Source: Actinoplanes aureus
GTDB taxonomy: Bacteria > Actinomycetota > Actinomycetes > Mycobacteriales > Micromonosporaceae
Direction of reading: 5' to 3'
DNA length: 64,000 nt
Assembly (NCBI RefSeq): GCF_015704865.1
Contig: NZ_JADQTO010000035.1
Coordinates: 1 to 64,000, forward strand
The translations under genes were made by a program, and so were the position numbers. The stretch's first letter is position 1; each line of letters opens with the position of its first letter. Positions 8,725 through 16,318 of this stretch are shown in pieces. A model generated the notes under the pieces. The model was given only the letters and a program-made list of their open reading frames with translations. It made no database searches and was not told the DNA's origin.

Positions 8725-9174
8725 TCAGTTGGCTCCCGCCGCTATCGCCAAGCCTGCAACCCCCAGAACGGTCAGTGCCGCCGCGAAAATTTGAAGAGAC
8801 CGCATCAGCATCGGATAAGGCTTACTCGCGAAGAACCCGGCCCCGCATACTCCACCGACGGCGCAAATCAAGTGCGAGACCAGACGAACACCAGTAACCC
8901 CACCCTGCGAGAGGGTGAGAACAGAGAAGACGCCGAGGGCGATGCTCAGGGCGGCGGCGAGGACCTGCAAGTTCCAGAGACCCGTCCGCTGGACACTCTT
9001 GAACGGGTTCTCGTGCTGAGCCGCAGCCGCCGCCCGGTCCCGGGCGGTGCCGCGCTGCTGGTTGCTCTTTCTGCGGTCCGGTTTCCTGGCCACGGCAGCG
9101 ACCGTACCAAGCGAAATCACCCCTCGACTGCCCTCCATCCCATGCTTCGCAGGAGTCTGCGAACTCGCTGCCAT
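8725..9174 (-). CDS. Membrane protein of the first WXG100-like module
   Basis: The predicted protein has 149 residues. A basic, Gln/Ala-rich cytosolic N-terminus (about 1-62) is followed by three hydrophobic segments (about 66-90, 94-116 and 123-147), consistent with three transmembrane helices. It is the first gene of a leftward three-gene cluster with the WXG100-like gene and the small partner. The paralogous module at 25.0-26.7 kb also has a three-helix membrane protein, encoded last. Clear sequence similarity between the two membrane proteins is not visible. Confidence 0.6.
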   Translation of the reverse strand: MAASSQTPAKHGMEGSRGVISLGTVAAVARKPDRRKSNQQRGTARDRAAAAAQHENPFKSVQRTGLWNLQVLAAALSIALGVFSVLTLSQGGVTGVRLVSHLICAVGGVCGAGFFASKPYPMLMRSLQIFAAALTVLGVAGLAIAAGAN

Positions 9175-9923
9175 CGATGAACCAGCCGATCCGACGAGGC
9201 GTTACGCCGTCATCAGTTGACGACGCCCACCAACCGACGCAACTCGTCGAAGACCTCTCTCCATCTTCGAAAGCCAGGCTGATCGTGCCGGCGTGACCTA
9301 TCCGGCGCCGCTCGGCAGCGTCGGCGATGGCTGGACTGGTCACGGATGGTGAGCAGGCGGCAGGCAGTGGCGACGGCGGCGGTGGCGGCCTGCTCGGTCA
9401 GGCCGCGTTGACGCACGGGTCATGGCGATCTCCTCACTGAGCTGGTGGTGCGGCGGGGCGATGGCGTAGTAGCTGGTCGTAGGCGGCGACCGACGGGAGC
9501 CGGCGGGTGTCTGGCGGCAGATTCGCCAGCCGTCGCAGAGTCAGCGACGTGACCGGCGTGGGTGCCGGCCGTGGTGCGTTGGGAACGGGCTTGTCGGCGT
9601 ACGGGTTTCCGGCGCGGAGCCCAGGTACGCCAAAGGCGCAGAGGTCCGGGCGTGTAGCGCTGGGGACGCTGTGACGCCGGCCGCTCTGGCGGTGTACGCC
9701 GACCGCTCACGGTGAGTAATCGGTGGACGTGGCTTCCCGCTCGGATCGCGGCTACAGATCAGCGCATGGCTTCGGTGTCGGGACGCCGGCAATGCCATGG
9801 CCCGTATTCAGGCTGCCTCACGGCCGCGCCGAGCGTCAGACAGGAGGGAATGGCGACCAACGAGCTGTGAACGGCTGCGTCCGGACGTGAGCTCTCGGGC
9901 GAACGCCTGGCCCGCCGGGGTGA
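9175..9923. other. Intergenic stretch, possible relics only
   Basis: No intact gene is supported. A minus-strand frame at 9213-9416 contains a protein-like run (GLTEQAATAAVATACRLLT) that could be the tail of a decayed gene, but no domain can be named. The rest has shadow frames only. Confidence 0.35.
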
Positions 9924-10400
9924 TCAGTTTCGTTTCGCTCCGAACGGCCGGGTCATGCCCGGCTGACCGAACTCAAGGCGCCCGTTGGCGTAATGCATGA
10001 GGTCAGGCGCTGGTTCCTGGTCATGGCGAAGGAAGCCGATCCAGCCTGCCGTCGTCGACTGCGATGCGATCCACTCGGTCAGGTCCAGCACCCAACCGAG
10101 TTCATCGTCGTGGACGCACTGCCGCACAGTGAGTAGCCACCGTTGTTGACCGTCCGGGTAGATCCGATTCGTCGCCGGCAGCATGACCGCCACGTCAACG
10201 CCATCGAACGAGTGGCTCTGCGACAGCCCAGAGAACAGCGGCACCGGCTCTCCGATGAACCAATCGGCGTCGGGCAGCGCTTGAAACCGCATGGGTGGCG
10301 CGTCGACGAGGCCCAGATGCCACCTGATCTCATACATCACCTCGTCTGGCAATCCGGGCTGGAGCTCGACCGACAGGAAGAGGTCGTAGTAGTCGCTCAC
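9924..10400 (-). CDS. Hypothetical protein
   Basis: The predicted protein has 158 residues. The GTG at 10400 (VSDYYDLFLSVELQPGLPDE) is taken as the start, because the longer upstream extension has no protein-like pattern. The protein is acidic with many aromatics (MYEIRWHLGL, VLDLTEWIASQ). Similar cytosolic proteins beginning with a YYDLFLS-type motif occur singly in actinobacterial genomes, with no known function. No signal peptide or membrane segment is present. The 284 bases to the next gene contain nothing recognisable. Confidence 0.55.
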   Translation of the reverse strand: MSDYYDLFLSVELQPGLPDEVMYEIRWHLGLVDAPPMRFQALPDADWFIGEPVPLFSGLSQSHSFDGVDVAVMLPATNRIYPDGQQRWLLTVRQCVHDDELGWVLDLTEWIASQSTTAGWIGFLRHDQEPAPDLMHYANGRLEFGQPGMTRPFGAKRN

Positions 10401-10684
10401 GCGGCGAAGGATAGGCGAGCCAATGCCCGAACCCGTCCACCGCCCTCCGCTGACCGCCCCTTTGAACGACCTGGCCGAATCCCAGCAAGACGAGCCCATG
10501 ATCGTGCACCGTCATCGGCAGTCGCGCATCCAGCAACGGAACGCATTGTACCGAGCGTGACGTCACGCCGGGACGCTGGCGCGCGCGTCGCGGCAGATTC
10601 GGATACTGGTCCAGTCCAGCCGGGCACCGACCTTGCCAGCGACAGCTCGCGCGATGGCTGGCGGGTTGAGGAAGACTGGCGGGC

Positions 10685-11275
10685 ATGGCTGATTTGGGCG
10701 ACCCGAAGGCTGCGCTGCACCACTACCTGCAGGCCACTCGCGATGACCTGATCTGGAAGCTCGAGGGGCTAAGCGAACGTGAGGCCAGGGTGCCCCGCAC
10801 CGCGACCGGCAACAATCTTTTGGGAGTCCTCAAGCACTGCCTCAATATCGAAGCTGGCTACTTCGGACCGACCTTCGGCCGCGAGTTCACGGGTCACCAG
10901 GAGTTGGTCCCCATGTCGGCATACGACGAGGACCCGCAGGCAGACTGGTACGCGCGGGCAGACGAGAGCAAGGACGGGCTGGTCGACCTGTATCGCTGCG
11001 TCGGGGTATTCGCAGACCAGACGATCGAACAGCTACCGCTCGACGCGCCGGGGCGAGTGCCTTGGTGGCAACCCGGCAGAGATGTCGTGACACTGCAACG
11101 GATCATCATCCACGTGACCTGCGACCTCGCCCGGCACGCCGGTCACGCCGACATCATGCGCGAGCAGCACGACAGGGCGATCGGCGAGCGTCGGGAGAAC
11201 ACCAACGTTCCCGACGACTACGACTGGCCAGGCTACGTCACCAAGTTGACGAAGCTCGCCGACCGGTTCGAATAG
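10685..11275 (+). CDS. DinB/DUF664-family protein
   Basis: This 196-residue, mainly helical protein belongs to the DinB-like DUF664 group. It has the N-terminal ALHHYLQATRDDLIWKLEGL, the conserved LLGVLKHCLNIEAGYFG and a C-terminal HVTCDLARHAGHADIMREQ. The histidines in KHCLN and ARHAGHAD are the predicted divalent-metal ligands. Family members include mycothiol-dependent enzymes and proteins of unknown role; the reaction here is not predictable. GAGGAAG lies ahead of the ATG. Confidence 0.8.
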   Translation: MADLGDPKAALHHYLQATRDDLIWKLEGLSEREARVPRTATGNNLLGVLKHCLNIEAGYFGPTFGREFTGHQELVPMSAYDEDPQADWYARADESKDGLVDLYRCVGVFADQTIEQLPLDAPGRVPWWQPGRDVVTLQRIIIHVTCDLARHAGHADIMREQHDRAIGERRENTNVPDDYDWPGYVTKLTKLADRFE

Positions 11276-11654
11276 CCAGCCAGCCACCGAGGTCGGCATC
11301 CGGTCATCGGCAAATCCGGACACCGCCGTTCCCGTACGCGGTGACTTAGCGTAGTCGATAGCGCTCGGCATGGACGTCCTGCAGACGGACCGACGTCGGT
11401 GGTTGCTGTGTACTTCGTGGCGTTCGCGGCTCTGCACCTCAAGAGTCCGTACGCCGACAGCGACGCCAGGTGCGACCGCGCTTGAACGCTTTCCGGCACT
11501 GCTTGATCGCCTATTAAGGTATCGACTCTCGACGTCGATACACCGGCTCGAAGCGGGCGTCCGGGTGACGGCACCGGCTTGCAGCCGTGTATTCGCCGGC
11601 GATGGTCAGGCGTCGGAGCTCATCGGTGCCGATGGCCGGGGATTCGGATTGTTG
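11276..11654. other. Intergenic stretch, nothing recognised
   Basis: About 380 bases between convergent genes. No terminator-like perfect stem or convincing reading frame was seen. Confidence 0.4.
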
Positions 11655-12743
11655 TCACTTCTCGCAGCCGATCAGGGTGTCCTTCTTCGCCTTCTGGCAG
11701 TGGTCGCCGCCGTAGCTGGTGTTGCTGCCACCGTCGAGCAGGTCGGCGACCTGCGTCTCGTAGTCTCCACCGTCCAGGTAGTCGTCGTCGGCACCGCCGT
11801 AGATCTTGTCCTTGCCGTCACCGCCGTTGATCGAGTCGACGCCGGCGCCGCCGTAGATCACGTCGTTGCCCTCGCCGCCGGAGAACGAGCCGTTCCCGGC
11901 GTTCCCGACGATCCGGTCGTTGCCTGAACCGCCGAAGATGGACTCGACGTCGGTGCCCACGGTGTCGTGCTCACCGGCCTGCCCGTCGTCGCCCTTGACA
12001 CCGTCGGTGTCGACGACGACCCGCTTGGTGTAGCCGGCGTAGCTGACGATGTCGGTGCCGGGTCCACCGAGCAGGACGTCCGCCGCGAGCGCCCTGCGCG
12101 GTTCGTCGCCGCGAAGCAGGTCGTGATCCGCCCCGCCGTCAAGGTGGTCGCGGCCCAGCCCACCCTCGAGGATGTCGGCACCGGCGTCGCCGTAGAGCTT
12201 GTCGTTGCCCTCGAAGCCGAATAGCTGGTCGTCACCGATGCCGCCGCGCAGGGTGTCGTGGCCGGTCATGCCCCACAAGGTGTCCTTGCCACTGCGGCCG
12301 TCGGCCTTGTCGTTCCCACTCCCGGCCTGGATCTTGTCGCCGAGCAAGCCGCCGGTAATGGTGTCGTTGCCGCTTCCGCTGAACGCGCTCATCCGTATGT
12401 CGGAGTCGTTGACGATGACGTCGTTGCGATCCTCGGTGTAGATCGTGACCCGGCTGGGCACCGTCGCCGTGGCACATCTGACTTTAGTTTTATCGCCATT
12501 GACCTTCTTGCAGCCCTTGCCGGCCGTGACGGCGACCTTGTCGTCGATCGTGATCGTGTTGCCGGAGCGCGTGATCACCACCTTGTTCTGCTTGCCGCTG
12601 GCCGCCTTGTACTGCACCTTCGTGGCAGCGGTCACCGATGCGACGCCGGTGCCGGCCGCCTGCGCCGGAGAGGTGACCGCGGCGACAGCGGCAAGCGTGA
12701 GCACAGCGATACCGCCGGCCGCCGGCCGACCGAACCCGAGCAT
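11655..12743 (-). CDS. Secreted RTX-type calcium-binding repeat protein
   Basis: This 362-residue protein has a signal peptide (about 1-28, ending SPAQAA). After a beta-rich N-terminal region come many nonapeptide repeats of the hemolysin-type calcium-binding kind, G-G-x-G-x-D-x-L/I-x: GNDTITGG, GKDTLWG, GNDKLYGD, GRDHLDGG, GNDVIYGG, GKDKIYGG, DDDYLDGG. They span roughly residues 140-340 and should fold as Ca2+-bound parallel beta rolls after export. No catalytic domain is visible, so the role is structural or adhesive, or unknown. The ATG at 12743 is chosen over longer frames because AAGGA lies upstream and the signal peptide starts there. Confidence 0.88.
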   Translation of the reverse strand: MLGFGRPAAGGIAVLTLAAVAAVTSPAQAAGTGVASVTAATKVQYKAASGKQNKVVITRSGNTITIDDKVAVTAGKGCKKVNGDKTKVRCATATVPSRVTIYTEDRNDVIVNDSDIRMSAFSGSGNDTITGGLLGDKIQAGSGNDKADGRSGKDTLWGMTGHDTLRGGIGDDQLFGFEGNDKLYGDAGADILEGGLGRDHLDGGADHDLLRGDEPRRALAADVLLGGPGTDIVSYAGYTKRVVVDTDGVKGDDGQAGEHDTVGTDVESIFGGSGNDRIVGNAGNGSFSGGEGNDVIYGGAGVDSINGGDGKDKIYGGADDDYLDGGDYETQVADLLDGGSNTSYGGDHCQKAKKDTLIGCEK

Positions 12744-13092
12744 GGCGATCCTTCCAAGATCATGAATGCTGGCGGAACGGTACCGTGTCGACGTAACGAT
12801 GCCAAGACCCATCAATGGACCGCAGCGGCGTCGTCTGAAGGGCGCGACCATCACAGGGTGTCGTGAAGCGGTGCGCGACGAGCCCGGTGGCAATGCTTGT
12901 CCTGGTGGAGGTTGCAGGCGCCGGCCGGCGCCGGCCGTCGAGTGGCCATCCTCCGGTGAGAAGCCAGGTGTCGAAACGTTGAAGCTCTGCCCGGCAGTGG
13001 TGTGCCAATCGCAACGATCAAGCGTGCGGCGTGAACTTGTCGAGGGGGGCCCTGCGTAGCCGACATCAGGACATCACACCTGGGGGGATGGG
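12744..13092. other. Intergenic stretch between divergent secreted-protein genes
   Basis: It must hold the promoters for the leftward RTX gene and the rightward protease. A GC-rich self-complementary run (GCGCCGGCCGGCGCCGGCC near 12920) is the only feature that stands out. Confidence 0.4.
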
Positions 13093-13989
13093 TTGAAAAG
13101 GCTCAAGGCAACGCTGGCCGTCACCGGTGGTATCGCCGTGGCGGCAACGGTTATCACCGTCACGCCGTCCGCCAACGCCATCGTCGGCGGCGACTCGGTT
13201 GTCACGGACGGCATAACGCCGCAACCTGCGGTCGTGAAGTTGTTCGGCGGCGACCGCGGCTTTCTCGATCAGACCGACGTCTGCAGCGGCACCCTGATCT
13301 CACCCACGTGGGTGCTGACCGCACAGCACTGCACCAACAAGGCGGACGTGCAAGGCGACCCGTGGCAGTCCGACGAGATGACGGTCGCCTTCCGGCGCGG
13401 GGCCGGCAATGCCGCCTATGAACGAACCCCTGTCGAGATCATCAGGATGCCCAACTACCTGCAGGAACCTGGCGGCGACGACATCGCGCTACTTCGTCTG
13501 GACCCGCCCGTCAGCGACATCGCGCCCATCCCGGTGCTCGACGGGAACGCCTTCGCGTCGGTGACGTCGATAGACCGATTCGGCTTCGGCCTGTCCAAGG
13601 AGCCGAGCTGGCGCAATCAGTGGGTGAATCACGGCCAGGGACCCAGCGACGTCTACGACGTACGCAGGTCGACGGAGAGCGTGCTCCCCTGGGAGCAGGC
13701 CGCGACGATCGTTCCGGCGTGCCCGCAGGAGGACACCCGTGGATGTTGGATCGACGGCAACACCCTGCTGACCGTCGACATCGGCGAAGGACACTCGGCC
13801 AAGGGCGACAGCGGCGGTCCCGCCCTAGTTACCGTCGCCGGGGGTGGCTACGCCATCGCCGGCGTCACCCAAGGCTCGGCGAGCGCAGACGGCAAGCACT
13901 ACGGATTCTCCAACCGAGTCGACACCCACAGCCGCGCCTTCGACTTCGTAGCCCGCAACGTCGGAGTCATGGCGGTCGCCCGGCCCTGA
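13093..13989 (+). CDS. Secreted trypsin-like serine protease (family S1)
   Basis: This 298-residue protein has a signal peptide (about 1-33, ending PSANA), then the mature-type N-terminus IVGGDSV. The catalytic triad is visible: His in VLTAQHC, Asp in DDIALLRL and Ser in GDSGGPAL. Because the mature IVGG follows the signal peptide directly, there is little or no propeptide. Cysteine pairs around His and Ser fit the fold. The TTG start is preceded by a GGGGGG-rich ribosome site. Secreted S1 proteases of this kind are common in actinobacteria; the target is unknown. Confidence 0.9.
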   Translation: MKRLKATLAVTGGIAVAATVITVTPSANAIVGGDSVVTDGITPQPAVVKLFGGDRGFLDQTDVCSGTLISPTWVLTAQHCTNKADVQGDPWQSDEMTVAFRRGAGNAAYERTPVEIIRMPNYLQEPGGDDIALLRLDPPVSDIAPIPVLDGNAFASVTSIDRFGFGLSKEPSWRNQWVNHGQGPSDVYDVRRSTESVLPWEQAATIVPACPQEDTRGCWIDGNTLLTVDIGEGHSAKGDSGGPALVTVAGGGYAIAGVTQGSASADGKHYGFSNRVDTHSRAFDFVARNVGVMAVARP

Positions 13990-14373
13990 ACAGGAAGGAC
14001 CGCGTCGGCTGGCGCTGACATCCGGATCTAATGCCGCTGATAACGCCCGTCGAGGCCGATCCGGAGCCGCGAAATGACGGATTCCGGGAAATTGGGCACA
14101 TAGAGTTACCGGCGGCAAGGTCCGAGTCAGGGCATCACGGGTGGTGGCGCGATGGCAGCGTAGCTCCATGTCGAGCGATGCGATACCGGAGATCCCCCAT
14201 CGGCTGCGGTATGCACAGTCTCGCTGGGAGGACGGTGGGCGTCCAGGGCAGCAAGCCATGAGGTGGAAAAGATCCACCTGGCAGGCCACTCTTCCAGAGC
14301 ATCATGACCTGCTGGCGTCGTTGCCGGACCTAGCGATCTTTGGTCTCCAGAATCTTCATGATTGAGGCAAGTT
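13990..14373. other. Intergenic stretch, nothing recognised
   Basis: About 380 bases between the protease gene and the leftward winged-helix gene. No supported gene, repeat or terminator was seen. Confidence 0.4.
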
Positions 14374-14808
14374 TTAGGCGGCGCGGGGCAGCCGGGCGCG
14401 GGTGGCGTAATGGTCGACGTGCTGGGTGATGGTGGTGAGGGCGGCGCGGAGTTCGGGTGGGGCTTGCGGCTGATCGGCGCTGGTGAGCGGGACGAGCAGC
14501 CGGTGGTAGACCTTGGTGTAGAAGATCGCGATGCGGATGCCGTCGGGCGTGAGGGTGTAGCGGTTGTGGCCGGGGAGTCGGCGGATCAGGCCGTTGAGGC
14601 GTAGCCGGCGCAGGTCGTAGGTCATCTGGTTGGGGCGGTAGTCGCTGCCGAGCAGCCCGGCGATCAAGACGCGCAGGTGCTTGTTGGTGAAGCCGGTCGC
14701 GGCGAGCAGGGTGTGGCAGAGGGCGCCGGTCAGGGCCATGACCCGGGGATCGCCGAACCGCAGGGCCGGGGTCCTGCCACCCGCCGCATCCAGCGCCGAC
14801 CAGCACAA
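14374..14808 (-). CDS. Winged-helix DNA-binding protein, probably a C-terminal fragment
   Basis: The predicted protein has 144 residues. Its core (GFTNKHLRVLIAGLLG, QMTYDLRRLRLNGLIRRLPG, NRYTLTPDGIRIAIFYTKVY) reads as a MarR-like winged helix: a recognition helix followed by a beta wing ending in R-Y-x-L-T-P-D-G. The frame opens right after an in-frame TAG, and its TTG start lies in what looks like mid-domain sequence (CWSALDAAGGRTPALRFGDP). The protein is therefore probably 5'-truncated relative to longer relatives. It follows the helicase gene by only 4 bases, so it could be the third cistron of the nuclease-helicase operon. Confidence 0.55.
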   Translation of the reverse strand: MCWSALDAAGGRTPALRFGDPRVMALTGALCHTLLAATGFTNKHLRVLIAGLLGSDYRPNQMTYDLRRLRLNGLIRRLPGHNRYTLTPDGIRIAIFYTKVYHRLLVPLTSADQPQAPPELRAALTTITQHVDHYATRARLPRAA

Positions 14809-14812
14809 CTAA

Positions 14813-16312
14813 TTAGACCGCGGCGACGGTTAGGGCTCCGCGGGTGAACGCGGCCAGAATGCGCTGGTGGGTCTGCCGGGGCAGGGACCGCGGGCCGGGC
14901 TCGCCGAGCGGCGTGCCGGGGCGCGCCGGGGTTGTGTCGAGCAGCTCGTCCAGCCCGTGCCGGGCGATCATCAGCAGGCCGTGGGTGGCACGCGTGCAGG
15001 TGACCGCGAGCCGGCCGAACGCGGAGTTGAACTCGTCCAGCTCCTCGGCCCCGGACAACGGGTGGATGGCTACCGTGATCGCGTTGGTCTGGCCCTGCCA
15101 GGAGTCGACGGTCGAGGCGATCAGGACCCCGTCGGGCAGGTCGTAGCGTTCGGTCAGCCGTTCGACCAGGTCGTTGGCGTCGTCCACGGCCTGGTTACGG
15201 GTGGCGAGGATGACGATCAGGGGGTCGCCCTGCGGGTTCGCCGAGTCGACGACGACCTCGCCCTCCGGGCGGCCCTGACCGTCGTAGCTGCGCGCGTAGG
15301 TCCGGAAGCCGTTCTTCAGCAACGGGTCCAGCAGCTCTTCGAGGACGCCGAGCAGCGGAAGGTCGATGTCCGGCGCCTCCGGGTCGGGCAGCCCGCCGAC
15401 TTCGAGCAGGGTAGGGGCGCCGCCTGCGACCGCGGCCCAGACCGAGCCGGCCACGCCGGTCAGCGGCGGGAGATCCAGCGCCCGGTCGCCCGGCCCGGCC
15501 ACGCAGTGCAGCTGGTCCCAGTCGGTGTAGAAGGCGCGCCACAGCGGCAGCTGCGCGGCCGTGGGCCGCCAAACGGCCGGGAGATCGACGACGCGGGTCG
15601 TCGCGCTGGCCGGGTAGGACGTGGGCCAGGCCCGGTACGGGTTGTAGCCCGCATCGCCGCGCCACGGGTTTTGCTGCCCGGGCTCCAGCGGCGGGAGTTG
15701 CCCGACGTCGCCGACTCCTACGGAGATCGGCGCCAGCCCTTGCACTGTGGCGTAGCGGTGTCCCGGCAACTGCCACGCCTCGTCGACGAACAGTACGTCG
15801 AAGGGCAGGTCGCCGTTGCCGGCCGGGCCGACGTTCTCGATCAGCCGTTTCAGCTCGCCGAGGGCGCCCAGCTTGTGGGAGGTCCCGACGACGACGTCGC
15901 AGGTGTTCGGGATGTCGCCGGTGGTCGTCGCGATCGACACGCTGTCGCGTACGTCCGCAGGAACTTCCAACGCCCGGTCACGGGCGACGAACAGGCAGAC
16001 CCGCTCCGCGCCCAGCTCCCGGCCGAGAGCGCCGGCCAGCGGGAAGATCTGCTTGTTCGCGAAGGCGGTCACCCCGACCCGGGAACAGCGGGGATGGGCC
16101 AGCGCCTGCCGGACCATATGCCGCAGCGCGTACGTCTTCCCGGCGCCCGCCGCGGCACGCACTAAAATCTTGTCGTACTCGGCGACCCCGCTCAGCGCCG
16201 CGGTCAGCGCCTGGCCGGCCTCGGCTGCGGCCACCGTGTTGCCGCGGGCCGCCTCGCCGTGGTGAAGCGCCTCGTGCGCATCGATGGCAGCAGTGGTGAA
16301 GGTGACGGTCAT
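14813..16312 (-). CDS. Superfamily 1 DNA/RNA helicase
   Basis: This 499-residue protein has SF1 helicase motifs in order: Walker A in RAAAGAGKTYAL (about 52-63), Walker B VLFVDEAWQL (about 173-182), motif III GDVGQLPP (about 201-208), a motif V-like STVDSWQGQTNAI and a motif VI-like AVTCTRATHGLLMI near the C-terminus. The VTCTRATHG pattern resembles the Upf1/Dna2-like and UvrD branches. It starts 6 bases after the stop of the nuclease gene, so the two are co-translated. In TM0106-type proteins a RecB-like nuclease and an SF1 helicase are fused in one chain. Here the two activities appear to be split over adjacent genes, which suggests a DNA-processing or defence complex. Confidence 0.8.
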   Translation of the reverse strand: MTVTFTTAAIDAHEALHHGEAARGNTVAAAEAGQALTAALSGVAEYDKILVRAAAGAGKTYALRHMVRQALAHPRCSRVGVTAFANKQIFPLAGALGRELGAERVCLFVARDRALEVPADVRDSVSIATTTGDIPNTCDVVVGTSHKLGALGELKRLIENVGPAGNGDLPFDVLFVDEAWQLPGHRYATVQGLAPISVGVGDVGQLPPLEPGQQNPWRGDAGYNPYRAWPTSYPASATTRVVDLPAVWRPTAAQLPLWRAFYTDWDQLHCVAGPGDRALDLPPLTGVAGSVWAAVAGGAPTLLEVGGLPDPEAPDIDLPLLGVLEELLDPLLKNGFRTYARSYDGQGRPEGEVVVDSANPQGDPLIVILATRNQAVDDANDLVERLTERYDLPDGVLIASTVDSWQGQTNAITVAIHPLSGAEELDEFNSAFGRLAVTCTRATHGLLMIARHGLDELLDTTPARPGTPLGEPGPRSLPRQTHQRILAAFTRGALTVAAV

Positions 16313-16318
16313 CGCAGC

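Noticed and set aside
11655..12743. Repetitive DNA considered as a repeat array
   Set aside because: The repetition is the coding of RTX calcium-binding nonapeptides in one intact frame.
14867..16165. 432-codon plus-strand frame
   Set aside because: Antisense to the helicase, whose motifs are clear on the other strand.
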